This document shows, piece after piece, positions 46,343-55,644 of a DNA stretch of 64,000 nt. Every line of letters starts with the position of its first letter. The stretch's first letter is position 1. The position numbers and the translations under genes are program-made. Source of the DNA: Micromonospora sp. WMMD1102 (GTDB lineage: Bacteria > Actinomycetota > Actinomycetes > Mycobacteriales > Micromonosporaceae); the NCBI RefSeq assembly GCF_029626265.1, contig NZ_JARUBN010000001.1, positions 248,001 to 312,000 on the forward strand, given 5' to 3'. Under the pieces are notes generated by a model that made no database searches, had not been told where the DNA came from, and saw only the letters and a list, made by a program, of their open reading frames with translations.

Positions 46343-49300
46343 ATGGGCGGCGTGCAGGCGTACCGGCTGGTCCGTCGGCCGGCCGAGGCCGGGCCGGCGC
46401 GACACGACGACCCCGTGCAGCGGGAGGTGGTCGGACACACCGACGGTCCGCTGCTGGTCCTCGGTGGACCGGGCACCGGCAAGACCAGCACCCTGGTCGA
46501 GGCGGTGGTCGCCCGGGTCGTCGAGGGCGTCGACCCGGAACGCGTTCTGGTGCTCGCGTTCAGCCGCCGGGCGGCCACCGCACTGCGGCACCGGATCGAG
46601 GCCCGGATCGCCGAGGTCACCAACCGGGTACTCCACGAGCCGCTGGTCCGCACCTTCCCGGCGTACGCCTTCGGCCTGTTGCGCAGGTCGGCGGCGGAAC
46701 GCGGCGAGCCGTCCCCGCGACTGCTCACCGGCCCCGAGCAGGATCTGATCATCCGCGAACTGCTCGGCGTGGTCGGGGTCGACGACGAGTCTCCCGAGAG
46801 CGCCGACGAGATCGAGGACCCGGTCGGCTGGCCGGCGGAGCTGCGGCCGGCACTGCGTACCCGGGCCTTCGCCGAACAGCTCCGTGACCTGCTGATGCGG
46901 GCCGCCGAGCGGGGTGTCGGCCCGGTCGAGCTGGCCCGGCTCGGCGAGAAACTCGGCCGGGCCGACTGGCCTGCCGCCGCCCGCTTCCTGCGGCAGTACG
47001 TCGCCGTGCTCGCCCTGCGTGACGTCACCACCCGGGGCTCGGTCGCCTACGACCCCGCCGAACTCGTCCGGGCCGCCTCCGGACTACTCACCGACGATCC
47101 CGACCTGCTCGACGCCGAACGGGCCCGGCTGGCGTACGTCTACGTCGATGAGCTGGCCGACACCGACCCGGCCCAGGTGGACCTGCTGCACCTGGTGGCC
47201 GGTGGCGGCAAGCCACTCGTGGCGTTCGCCGACCCGGACTCGTCCACGTACGCCTTCCGAGGCGCCGACCCGGAGATCGTGCACGGTTTCCCGCACCGGT
47301 TCCGTACCGTCTCCGGGGCGGTGGCGGGCACCCGGCTGCTGCACACGTCGTACCGGTCGGGGCCGGAGCTGCTGGCCGCGACCCGGCGGTTGGCGCGGCG
47401 GCTGCGCGGGCCGGTGGCCCACCGTGACCTGCGCCCGCTGCCGGACGCCGAGCCGGGGACGGTCCAGATCCACACCTTCCGGTCCGGCACCAGCGAGGCG
47501 GCCTACCTGGCACACGCGCTGCGTTCCGCGCACCTGCTCGACGGGGTGCCCTGGTCGCGGATGGCGGTGCTGCTCCGCTCCACCAGTCTGCAACTGCCGC
47601 CGTTGCAGCGCGCCCTGCATACCGTCGGGGTGCCGACCGTGGTGCACGCCGAGGACCTGCCACTGCACCTGCAACCGGCGGTGGCCCCGATCCTGCTGCT
47701 GCTGCGCTGCGCGCTCGAACCGGACCGGCTGGACGAGGAGGCGGCGGTGACGCTGCTGCACTCCCCGTTGGGCGGTGCCGACCCGCTGGCCGAGCGACGG
47801 CTGCGGCAGGGGCTGCGGGCGCTCGCGCTGGCCGGCGGCGACCGGCGCCCCTCCGGGGACCTGCTGGTCGAGGCGTTGCGGGAGCCGGGTGACCTGCTCA
47901 CCATCGAGCGGCGCTGGGCGGCACCGGCCCAGGCGGTCGCCAACCTGCTGGCGGCCGCCCGGTCCGCCGCCGCCGCGCCCGGGGCGACCGCCGAGGACGT
48001 GCTCTGGGCGGTGTGGCGGTCCAGCGGGCTGGCCGAGCGCTGGTCCGGTGCGCTGGCCCGGTCCCGTACCAGCGCAGCCGCCCAGGACAGCGGGCTGCGC
48101 TGGCGGGCGGCGGCGGCCGACCGGGACCTGGACGCGATAGTCGTACTCTTCGACGCGGCGGCCCGGTTCGTCGACCGGCTGCCGGGGGCGCGTACCGAGG
48201 TCTTCCTCGACCACGTGCTCGGGCAGCAGTTGCCGGCCGACACCCTCGCGCCGAGTGCCGAGAAGGGCGAGGCGGTACGGCTGCTCACCGCGCACGCGGC
48301 CAAGGGGCTGGAGTGGGACCTGGTGGCGGTGGCCGGGGTGCAGGAGGGTATCTGGCCGGACCTGCGGCTGCGCGGCAGCCTGCTCGGTTCGGAACGGCTT
48401 GTCGACCTGCTCGCCGGCCGGGGCGAGGGAGCCGGGGCGGCGGCCACCCTGGTCGGGCAGACCTCGGCGGTACTCGACGAGGAACGCCGGCTCTTCTACG
48501 TCGCCGCGACCCGGGCCCGGCGCCGGCTGCTGGTCAGCGCGGTCGCCTCGGCGGCGGTCGGGGTCGCCGACCACGAGGAACAGCCGAGCCGCTTCCTCTA
48601 CGAACTCGGCCCGACGGTCGACGCCGACGCCGACGCCGACGCCGCGGTTGAGGTGTTAGGCGGGGGCCCTTCTACTACCGAAAGCGATAACGGGGGGCCC
48701 TTCCTTGCAGCTGTGCTTCCGGTGGGGCGGCCGCCGCGGGCGTTGACGTTGTCGGCGCTGGTCGCCGAGCTGCGTACCGCCGTCGTCGATCCGGAGGCGT
48801 CGCCGGGGCGGCGGCGGGCGGCGGCGGAGGAACTGGCCCGGCTGGCGGTGGCGGGGGTGCCGGGGGCGCATCCCGACGACTGGTGGGGGCTGCGCCCGCT
48901 CTCCGACGACCGGCCGCTCGTCGACGAGGGCGAACCGGTCCGGGTCACCCCGTCCGGGATGGAGAGTGCGCTGCGGTGCAGCCTGCGCTGGCTGCTGGAA
49001 CGGCACGGCGGGCGGGCGCCGGCCAGCTCCGCGCAGGGGGTCGGCAACCTGGTGCACGCCGCCGCGATGCTCGCCGAGGACGCCAGCACCGACCGGGGCA
49101 AACTGCTGGAGTACGTCGCCGCCCGGTTCGACGTGATCGAACTCGCCGCCCGCTGGATGGCCGGCGCCGAACGGGCCCGTGCCGAGGTGATGGTGGACAA
49201 GCTGCTGCGCTGGCTGGCCGGCAACCCGCGCCGGCTGCTCGCCATCGAGCACGAGTTCGCGGTACGCCTCGACGACCCGAGACGGCCGATCGAACTCACC

Positions 49301-49777
49301 GGCCGGGTGGACCGGCTGGAGGTGGACGCCGACGGCCGGCTCGTGGTGATCGACCTCAAGACCGGCAAGTCGACCGCGGTGACCGCCTCCGAGCTGGCCG
49401 AGCATCCGCAGCTCGGCGCGTACCAGGCGGCGGTGGAGGCGGGTGCCTTCGCCGACCTCGGCGCCGGGTCGGAGCCCGGCGGTGCGGCACTGGTGCAGCT
49501 CGGCACCTCGACCCAGGACGCCCGGGAGCAGGTCCAGCCGCCGGCCGCCGCCGCCGAGGAGACCGGCAGCTGGGCCCGGGCGATGGTCCGGCGTACCGCC
49601 GACACGATGGCCGCGGCCACCTTCTCCGCCGTCGCCAACTCGAAGTGCCGGGTCTGCCCGGTGCGCAGCAGTTGCCCGATCTCCGGCCAGGGCCGCCAGG
49701 TCGTCGAGCCACCCGCCCGGCGTCGCCCGGACACCCCGCCGAGGACACCGGGCCAGCGTGGCGGTGGCGGCCGGTGA
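46343..49777 (+). CDS. adnA: AdnA-like helicase-nuclease subunit
   Basis: This protein of about 1144 residues is a UvrD/RecB-type helicase fused to a RecB-like nuclease, the AdnA partner of actinobacterial double-strand-break resection. Walker A is GGPGTGKT (near 40). Motifs Ia (LVLAFSRRAATALRHRI), II (YVYVDELADTDPAQ), III (AFADPDSSTYAFRG) and V/VI (RLLTAHAAKGLEWD, FYVAATRARRRL) follow. The nuclease has VIDLKTGKS near 1002. An iron-sulfur staple is formed by ALRCSLRW (near 878) and CRVCPVRSSC (near 1101). Residues about 771-788, between the domains, are encoded by a palindromic element. ATG 46343 is a guess; GTG 46352 is possible. It overlaps adnB by four bases. Confidence 0.88.
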   Translation: MGGVQAYRLVRRPAEAGPARHDDPVQREVVGHTDGPLLVLGGPGTGKTSTLVEAVVARVVEGVDPERVLVLAFSRRAATALRHRIEARIAEVTNRVLHEPLVRTFPAYAFGLLRRSAAERGEPSPRLLTGPEQDLIIRELLGVVGVDDESPESADEIEDPVGWPAELRPALRTRAFAEQLRDLLMRAAERGVGPVELARLGEKLGRADWPAAARFLRQYVAVLALRDVTTRGSVAYDPAELVRAASGLLTDDPDLLDAERARLAYVYVDELADTDPAQVDLLHLVAGGGKPLVAFADPDSSTYAFRGADPEIVHGFPHRFRTVSGAVAGTRLLHTSYRSGPELLAATRRLARRLRGPVAHRDLRPLPDAEPGTVQIHTFRSGTSEAAYLAHALRSAHLLDGVPWSRMAVLLRSTSLQLPPLQRALHTVGVPTVVHAEDLPLHLQPAVAPILLLLRCALEPDRLDEEAAVTLLHSPLGGADPLAERRLRQGLRALALAGGDRRPSGDLLVEALREPGDLLTIERRWAAPAQAVANLLAAARSAAAAPGATAEDVLWAVWRSSGLAERWSGALARSRTSAAAQDSGLRWRAAAADRDLDAIVVLFDAAARFVDRLPGARTEVFLDHVLGQQLPADTLAPSAEKGEAVRLLTAHAAKGLEWDLVAVAGVQEGIWPDLRLRGSLLGSERLVDLLAGRGEGAGAAATLVGQTSAVLDEERRLFYVAATRARRRLLVSAVASAAVGVADHEEQPSRFLYELGPTVDADADADAAVEVLGGGPSTTESDNGGPFLAAVLPVGRPPRALTLSALVAELRTAVVDPEASPGRRRAAAEELARLAVAGVPGAHPDDWWGLRPLSDDRPLVDEGEPVRVTPSGMESALRCSLRWLLERHGGRAPASSAQGVGNLVHAAAMLAEDASTDRGKLLEYVAARFDVIELAARWMAGAERARAEVMVDKLLRWLAGNPRRLLAIEHEFAVRLDDPRRPIELTGRVDRLEVDADGRLVVIDLKTGKSTAVTASELAEHPQLGAYQAAVEAGAFADLGAGSEPGGAALVQLGTSTQDAREQVQPPAAAAEETGSWARAMVRRTADTMAAATFSAVANSKCRVCPVRSSCPISGQGRQVVEPPARRRPDTPPRTPGQRGGGGR
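48655..48706 (+). repeat. 52-bp palindromic element inside adnA
   Basis: The element has GTTAGG at its left end and CCCTTCCTT at its right, with GGGGGCCC and GGGGGGCCC arms. It shares TTCTAC and GCGATAACGGGGGG with the copy in adnB, which lies in the opposite orientation. Read in the adnA frame it has no stop and gives roughly LGGGPSTTESDNGGPFL, a stretch unlike the flanking protein. Confidence 0.8.
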
Positions 49778-52700
49778 CCCAGCCCTCCCTGTTCACCCCG
49801 CCGCCGAGTCAGCGGGTCGCCGACGCCGGACCCCGGTTCACCCCGGTCGAGCTGGCCAAGCTGCTCCGGCTGCCGGCGCCCACCCTGGAACAGGCCGCGA
49901 TCATCTCGGCGCCGGTCGCGCCACTGCTGGTCGTCGCGGGGGCCGGTTCCGGCAAGACCGAGACGATGGCCGCCCGGGTGGTCTGGCTGGTCGCCAACGG
50001 GTACGTCGAACCCGGGCACGTCCTCGGGCTCACCTTCACCCGCAAGGCGGCCGGTGAACTCGGCACCCGGATCCGGACCCGGCTCGGCCAGCTGGTGCGC
50101 CGGCTCGGCCGCAACACCCGGCACCGCGACGACGACCCGTTCGGCGGCGAGCCGACCGTGGCGACGTACCACTCGTACGCGGCCCGGATCGTCACCGAGC
50201 ACGGGCTGCGGGCCGGGTACGAGCCGTCGACCCGGCTGCTCACCGAGGCGTCCCGCTGGCAGATCGTCGACTCGATCGTCCGCAACCACGACGGGGACAT
50301 GTCCGAGGTGGAGCGGCAGCCGAGCACCGTCACCGACGCCGTCCTCGCGCTCGCCGCCGACCTGGCCGAACACCTGGCCACCCCGGACGACCTGGCCGCC
50401 TGGACCGGCCGGTTCTTCGCCGAGGTGCAGTCCCGCCCCGGCCGGGTCTACGCCGACGTACGCAAGGCGCTGCACCTGCAACAGCTCCGGTTGCGGCTGC
50501 TGCCGCTGGTCCGGGCGTACGCCAGGCGCAAGGACGACTTCGAGGCGATGGACTTCGGCGACCAGCTGGCCCGGGCGGCGCTGGTGGCCCGGAACCACCC
50601 GGAGGTCGGCGCGATCGAGCGCGGGCGCTACAAGGTGGTGCTGCTCGACGAGTACCAGGACACCTCGCACGCCCAGGTGGTGCTGCTCCGCTCGCTCTAC
50701 GGCGGCGGGCACCCGGTCACCGCCGTCGGCGACCCGTGCCAGTCGATCTACGGCTGGCGGGGGGCCAGCGCCGGCACCCTGGACCGGTTCCGCACCGAGT
50801 TCGCCCAGCCGGACGGCACCCCGGCGCAGGTGTGCACGCTCACCACGAGCTGGCGGAACCGGCCGCAGATCCTGGACGTCGCCAACGGGCTCGCCGCGCC
50901 GCTGCGGGCCGCCGGAGCCCAGGTTGCCGAACTGGCCGCCGCCTACCGGGTCGACGAGGAGATCCCCGGCCGCACCGGTCGGGGCTACCCGGGCGGCACC
51001 GTGCACTGCGCGCTGCTCGACACGTACGCCGACGAGGCCGACTGGATCGCCGACAGCATCCTGGCCGCCTGGCGGGGTGCGGCTCGGCTGCCGGACGTCC
51101 TGCCGGAGCAGATCCCGGTGCTCGCCCGGCCGACGACAGCTGTCCTGGTCCGGCTGCGCAGTCAGATCCCGGCGATCGAGGCGGCGCTGCGGGACCGGGG
51201 ACTGCCGGTCGAGGTGGTCGGGCTCGGCGGGCTGCTGGACACCCCCGAGGTGCGGGACGTGGTCTGCACGCTGCGGGTGCTCTCCGACCCGACCGACGGT
51301 GCCGCGCTGCTCCGGCTGCTCACCGGAGCCCGTTGGCGGATCGGCCCCCGTGACCTGGTCGCCCTGCACCGTCGGGCCACCGCGATCGCCCGCGCCCGCC
51401 GGGACCTGCCCCGCTCCGGGGACGACGACGAGCCGGAGATCGTCACCGACCGGCTCGACGAGGCGACCCTGGTCGAGGCGCTGGCCGACCTCGGCCCGGC
51501 GCAGGCGTACTCGGCGGAGGGCTATGCCCGGCTGCGGGCGTACTCGAGAGAACTCGGCCTGCTCCGGCAGCGCCTGGACCAGCCGCTGCCCGACCTGCTC
51601 GCCGACGTCGAACGCACGACCGGCCTCGACGTCGAGGTGGCGGTGCGCGCCGGCAGCGACGGCCGGGGCGGCGACGCCGGCCTGGCCCGCGGCCACCTGG
51701 ACGCGCTCGGCGACGTGGCGGCCCGGTTCGCCGGCGACTCGGCCGGTGCGCCGCTGCACGCCTTCCTGGCTTTCCTCGCCGCCGCCGAGGACGAGGAACG
51801 GGGTCTCTCCCCGGGCGAGGTCGAGGTGGTGGAGGGGGCGGTGCAGATCCTCACCGCGCACGCCGCGAAGGGCCTCGAATGGGACGTCGTCTCGGTGGCC
51901 GGGCTGAGCCGGGGCGTCTGGCCGGGTACCGCCCGCGGCTCCGACCACTACCTGCTGGGCCTGGGGGTGCTGCCGTTCCCGCTGCGCGGCGACGCGGACG
52001 GGCTGCCGAGGCTGGCTCTGGACGACGCCGAGGACCAGAAGGCGGTGGCCCGGGCGCTGGCCACCTTCACCGACGACTGGCGGGCACACGACGAGCGGGA
52101 GGAACGCCGGCTGGCGTACGTCGGGGTCACCCGGCCGCGCCGGCTGCTGCTCTGCTCCGGGTACTGGTGGGGCGAGGGGACGAAGCGGCCGCGCGGGCCG
52201 TCGACGTTCCTCTCCGAGGTGTACGAGTGGTGCCTGACCACGCCGGAGACCGGCGGGGAGAGCGGTTTCGTGGTCGACGCCTGGGCGCCCGAGCCGGCGG
52301 CGGACGCCAGCAACCCGACGACCGAGGTGGTGCTCCGGGCTGAGTGGCCGGCCGACCCGCTCGGCGTCCGCCGCCCGGCCCTCGCCGAGGCCGCCGCCCT
52401 GGTCCGCCGCCTCATCGCCGAAGGTGAAAGGAAGGGCCCCCCGTTATCGCATTCTGTAGAAGAGGGGGCCCTTCCTATCGCCAGTCCCGTAGCGGAGCCG
52501 GCGCAGCCGCAGCCGGAGGTGGTGGCGGAGCCGGAGGTGGTGGCCGCTGCGGCGGCCTGGCGGCGGGAGGCCGAGCTGCTGCTCGCCGAGCGGGACATGC
52601 TGGCCGACCGCACCGGCCCGGTCGAGGTGGCGCTCCCCGGCCACCTGTCGGTCTCCCAACTCGTCACGCTGCGCCGCGACCCGGCGGCGCTGGCCCGCGC

Positions 52701-53241
52701 GCTGCGCCGGCCGATGCCCCGGCGCCCCGAGCCCTACACCCGGCGGGGCACGGCGTTCCACGCCTGGCTGGAGCAGCGGTACGGGATCAGCCGGCTGCTC
52801 GACGTCGACGAGCTGCCCGGGGCGGCCGACTCGGACGCCGCGCCGGACGAGGCACTGACCGAGTTGCAGGAGCGGTTCCTGGCCGGCGAGTGGGCCGAGC
52901 GCACCCCGGTCGAGGTGGAGGTGCCGTTCGCCACGTCGGTCGGTGGGCTGCTGGTCCGGGGCCGGATGGACGCCGTCTTCACCCTGCCGGGCGGCCGGTA
53001 CGACGTCGTCGACTGGAAGACCGGTCGACAGCCGACGGGGGTCGAGGCGGAGGCGGCGGCGGTGCAGTTGGCGGCGTACCGGCTGGCCTGGGCGGAACTG
53101 GCGGGGGTACCGGTCGACCGGGTCCGGGCCGCCTTCCACTACGTACGCGACAACGTCACCGTACGTCCGGCGGACCTGCTCGACGCCGACGGCCTGGCCG
53201 CCCTGGTGGCCCGGGTACCCGAGTCGCCGCTACCCGGCTGA
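49774..53241 (+). CDS. adnB: AdnB-like helicase-nuclease subunit
   Basis: This 1155-residue partner of AdnA also joins a UvrD-type helicase to a RecB-like nuclease. Walker A is GAGSGKT (near 56), motif Ia LGLTFTRKAAGELGTRIRTRL, motif II VVLLDEYQDTSHAQ, motif III GDPCQSIYGWRGAS, and motifs V/VI ILTAHAAKGLEWDVV and RLAYVGVTRPRRLL. The nuclease end has DAVFTLPGG, YDVVDWKTG (near 1078) and QLAAYRLAW. It lacks the iron-sulfur cysteines of AdnA, as known for AdnB. Residues about 885-902, between helicase and nuclease, come from a palindromic element. The GTG at 49774 overlaps the adnA stop. Confidence 0.92.
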   Translation: MTQPSLFTPPPSQRVADAGPRFTPVELAKLLRLPAPTLEQAAIISAPVAPLLVVAGAGSGKTETMAARVVWLVANGYVEPGHVLGLTFTRKAAGELGTRIRTRLGQLVRRLGRNTRHRDDDPFGGEPTVATYHSYAARIVTEHGLRAGYEPSTRLLTEASRWQIVDSIVRNHDGDMSEVERQPSTVTDAVLALAADLAEHLATPDDLAAWTGRFFAEVQSRPGRVYADVRKALHLQQLRLRLLPLVRAYARRKDDFEAMDFGDQLARAALVARNHPEVGAIERGRYKVVLLDEYQDTSHAQVVLLRSLYGGGHPVTAVGDPCQSIYGWRGASAGTLDRFRTEFAQPDGTPAQVCTLTTSWRNRPQILDVANGLAAPLRAAGAQVAELAAAYRVDEEIPGRTGRGYPGGTVHCALLDTYADEADWIADSILAAWRGAARLPDVLPEQIPVLARPTTAVLVRLRSQIPAIEAALRDRGLPVEVVGLGGLLDTPEVRDVVCTLRVLSDPTDGAALLRLLTGARWRIGPRDLVALHRRATAIARARRDLPRSGDDDEPEIVTDRLDEATLVEALADLGPAQAYSAEGYARLRAYSRELGLLRQRLDQPLPDLLADVERTTGLDVEVAVRAGSDGRGGDAGLARGHLDALGDVAARFAGDSAGAPLHAFLAFLAAAEDEERGLSPGEVEVVEGAVQILTAHAAKGLEWDVVSVAGLSRGVWPGTARGSDHYLLGLGVLPFPLRGDADGLPRLALDDAEDQKAVARALATFTDDWRAHDEREERRLAYVGVTRPRRLLLCSGYWWGEGTKRPRGPSTFLSEVYEWCLTTPETGGESGFVVDAWAPEPAADASNPTTEVVLRAEWPADPLGVRRPALAEAAALVRRLIAEGERKGPPLSHSVEEGALPIASPVAEPAQPQPEVVAEPEVVAAAAAWRREAELLLAERDMLADRTGPVEVALPGHLSVSQLVTLRRDPAALARALRRPMPRRPEPYTRRGTAFHAWLEQRYGISRLLDVDELPGAADSDAAPDEALTELQERFLAGEWAERTPVEVEVPFATSVGGLLVRGRMDAVFTLPGGRYDVVDWKTGRQPTGVEAEAAAVQLAAYRLAWAELAGVPVDRVRAAFHYVRDNVTVRPADLLDADGLAALVARVPESPLPG
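52428..52479 (-). repeat. 52-bp palindromic element inside adnB
   Basis: This is the same element as in adnA, in inverted orientation: it begins AAGGAAGGGCCCCCC and ends GGGGGCCCTTCCTATC. In the adnB frame it is open and encodes roughly ERKGPPLSHSVEEGALPI. The flanks are Pro/Glu/Val-rich linker sequence. Confidence 0.8.
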
Positions 53242-53296
53242 GCAGACCGGATCTTCTTTGATCGCCGAAAACCCTGTACACGGGCTGGTGGTGTGC

Positions 53297-53375
53297 TAGT
53301 CTGGTCGCGTTGCAGTTTTGGTTCCCAGAGACTCTGTGTGCGCCTGCGGGATTGTGACCGTAGGCGCTCTTTGTT
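53297..53375 (+). promoter_or_regulatory. Promoter and attenuator-like leader of the cold-shock gene
   Basis: TAGTCT (53297-53302) with TGTACA 16 bases upstream is a plausible promoter, giving a leader of about 180 bases. At 53340-53349/53358-53367 a 10-bp stem with one G-T pair and an 8-base loop is followed by TCTTTGTT, a textbook intrinsic terminator. A second hairpin (CCGGAG/CTCCGG) follows directly. The first could end adnB transcripts or attenuate the cold-shock gene. Confidence 0.55.
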
Positions 53376-53490
53376 ATGTCCGGAGTTCTCCGGGCGGGGC
53401 GACCAGAGCGACAGCCGTCCACCCGGTCGGTGGGCAACAACCCGGCCCGCAAGAGGTGCGGACCGAACGTTCCGTCAGGAGACGAAACAC

Positions 53491-53694
53491 ATGGCAATTG
53501 GCACCGTGAAGTGGTTCAACGCCGACAAGGGCTTCGGCTTCATCACCCCGGACGGCGGCGGCGCCGACGTCTTCGCCCATTTCTCCGCGATCCAGAGCTC
53601 CGGCTACCGCAGCCTGGACGAGAACCAGCGGGTGGAGTTCGAGGTCACCCAGGGCCAGAAGGGCCCGCAGGCGGAGAACATCCGCCCGATCTGA
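53491..53694 (+). CDS. Cold-shock protein (CspA family)
   Basis: This 67-residue single OB-fold RNA chaperone carries the two RNA-binding motifs KGFGFI and VFAHFS, after the usual GTVKWFN start. The length is standard. ATG 53491 has AGGAGA with good spacing. The long structured leader is a usual feature of cold-shock genes. The DEAD-box helicase gene 220 bases downstream is a natural functional partner, since both melt RNA structure. Confidence 0.95.
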   Translation: MAIGTVKWFNADKGFGFITPDGGGADVFAHFSAIQSSGYRSLDENQRVEFEVTQGQKGPQAENIRPI

Positions 53695-53763
53695 CCTAGC
53701 CGGTCCTGCCCGGCGTGAGCCGGTGCAGTGAAGTTCGACCACCGCGTCCAGACCGGCGTGGTG

Positions 53764-53806
53764 ACGCGGCCAGCCCGCGCCCGACGGCACGGGCTGGCTC
53801 CCGCGT
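53764..53806 (+). terminator. Hairpin after the cold-shock gene
   Basis: CCAGCCCG (53770-53777) pairs with CGGGCTGG (53790-53797), and the stem can extend outward as ACGCGG/CCGCGT with a three-base bulge. It lies 70 bases after the cold-shock stop and 110 before the helicase start. Confidence 0.6.
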
Positions 53807-53917
53807 GTTTCCCGGTCCGTGGCTGCGGTCACCGGGTGCACCGCCGTCGGTGGCAGAGCCACCGCGGCGGGCCCCGGGGATCTTCCTCGACACGTACCGC
53901 ATCGAGGAAGGTCCATG

Positions 53918-55351
53918 ATGACCCGTACTATCCAGTCGTTCGCCGACGCCCCGCTGGCCGCCGGACTGCACGGCGCGCTGACCCGGAACGGCATCCTCTC
54001 GCCGTTCCCGATCCAGGCGGCCACGCTGCCCGACTCGCTGGCCGGTCGGGACGTACTCGGCCGGGGCCGTACCGGCTCCGGCAAGACGCTCGCGTTCGGC
54101 CTGCCCCTGCTGTCCCGCACCGCCGGGCGGCGTGCCCGGCCCGGCCGTCCGCTCGGGCTGGTGCTGGTACCCACCCGCGAACTCGCCCAGCAGGTGACCG
54201 CCGCCCTCGACCCGTACGCCCGCGCGCTCGGCTTGCGCTGCGCCACGGTGGTCGGCGGACTCTCCCTGACCCGGCAGGCGGCGGCCCTGCGGGACGGGGC
54301 GGAGGTGGTCATCGCCACCCCCGGACGGCTCGCAGACCTGGTCGACCGGGGCGACTGCCGGCTCGACGAAGTCGCGGTGACGGTGCTCGACGAGGCCGAC
54401 CAGATGGCGGACATGGGCTTCCTTCCGCAGGTCACCGACCTGTTGCGCCAGGTGGCGCCGGGCGGGCAGCGGATGCTCTTCTCGGCCACCCTGGACCGGG
54501 GCGTCGACCGGCTGGTCCGCCGGTTCCTCACCGACCCGGTCTCGCACTCCGTCGACCCGACCACCGCCACGGTCACCGGGATGACGCACCACGTCCTCCA
54601 GATCGAGGCCGAGGAGAAGACGACGGCCACGGCGCAGATCGCGGCCCGGGACGGCCGGGTCATCCTCTTCGTCGGGACCAAGCACCGCGCCGACCGGCTG
54701 GCCCGCCAGTTGCTGACCAGGGGCGTACGGGCCGCCGCCCTGCACGGCGGCAAGTCGCAGCCGCAGCGGACCCGTACCCTGGAGCAGTTCCGGACCGGCC
54801 AGGTGACCGCGCTGGTGGCCACCGACGTGGCGGCCCGGGGCATCCACGTCGACGGGCTCGACCTGGTGGTGAACGTCGACCCGCCGACCGACGCGAAGGA
54901 CTACCTGCACCGGGGCGGTCGCACGGCTCGGGCCGGCGAGTCCGGTCGGGTGGTCACGCTGGCGCTCCCCGAACAGCGCCGGGAGGTGGCCCAGCTCCTG
55001 CGCGAGGCGGGGATCAGGCCGGAGACCCTGGCGGTCCGCCCCGGCGACCAGTCGCTGGTACGGCTGACCGGTGCGCGGCTCCCGTCCGGAGTTCCGGTTC
55101 CGCCGTCGACTCCGGCGCAGCCGCCCCGGACCCGGACGCCCCGGACACCGGCGCCCCGTGCCTCCACGGCTGGGACGCAGGCGGCCCGGAGCCAGACGGC
55201 TCGTGCCTCGACGGCAGGAACGCAGACGGCCCGGGCCTCGACGGCTGGGACGCAGGCGGCCCGTGCGTCGACGACCTCGGCGGCGGCGCCGAAGGCCAGG
55301 TCCGGCGGTGGTGGCAACCGCCGCCCGCGCCGGCTCCGTAGGGCCGCCTGA
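53918..55351 (+). CDS. DEAD-box RNA helicase
   Basis: This protein of about 477 residues has all helicase motifs: Q motif region (FADAPLAAGLHGALTRNGILSPFPIQAA), I (GRTGSGKT), Ia (LVPTRELAQQV), Ib (TPGRLADLVD), II (VLDEADQMADMGF, near 157), III (FSATL), IV-V ([32 protein letters not shown]) and VI (HRGGRTARAG). The C-terminal 75 residues are a low-complexity tail in which an ASTAGTQ-A/T-AR unit recurs three times, ending in a basic SGGGGNRRPRRLRRAA. Of the paired ATGs, 53918 is six bases after GAGGAAGG; 53915 is too close. It unwinds RNA, probably with the cold-shock protein. Confidence 0.92.
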   Translation: MTRTIQSFADAPLAAGLHGALTRNGILSPFPIQAATLPDSLAGRDVLGRGRTGSGKTLAFGLPLLSRTAGRRARPGRPLGLVLVPTRELAQQVTAALDPYARALGLRCATVVGGLSLTRQAAALRDGAEVVIATPGRLADLVDRGDCRLDEVAVTVLDEADQMADMGFLPQVTDLLRQVAPGGQRMLFSATLDRGVDRLVRRFLTDPVSHSVDPTTATVTGMTHHVLQIEAEEKTTATAQIAARDGRVILFVGTKHRADRLARQLLTRGVRAAALHGGKSQPQRTRTLEQFRTGQVTALVATDVAARGIHVDGLDLVVNVDPPTDAKDYLHRGGRTARAGESGRVVTLALPEQRREVAQLLREAGIRPETLAVRPGDQSLVRLTGARLPSGVPVPPSTPAQPPRTRTPRTPAPRASTAGTQAARSQTARASTAGTQTARASTAGTQAARASTTSAAAPKARSGGGGNRRPRRLRRAA

Positions 55352-55360
55352 GCGCTGCCG

Positions 55361-55378
55361 GCCCCGGGTAACCGGGGC
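55361..55378 (+). terminator. Terminator of the DEAD-box helicase gene
   Basis: GCCCCGG (55361-55367) and CCGGGGC (55372-55378) form a 7-bp stem with a four-base loop, ten bases after the stop. The following 260 bases hold no gene I can support. Confidence 0.65.
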
Positions 55379-55644
55379 TCCGGATGTCCGGGGTTGCGGG
55401 CCGGCCGGGGGTCTGCCGACGGTCTGGAACACCGGCGTCAGGTGACGCGCTGTGTTGTCGTGTCGACCGTCGACCTGTCGGCGGTCGGCGAGTGGCGTGA
55501 CCCGTGCACCGATCGGTCAACACAACTGTGCCCGCGAATACACCTGATCGCGTCCGATGGGCGACTGTGGATCGGCCATCGACGGACCATCCTGTCCTGG
55601 GGAGCCAGCGACCACGGGGGTGGGTCGCGGTGGGGGAGGTTGCG

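Noticed and set aside
48598-52089. A long minus-strand frame opposite adnA and adnB
   Set aside because: It is a composition artefact; the plus strand carries full helicase and nuclease motifs throughout.
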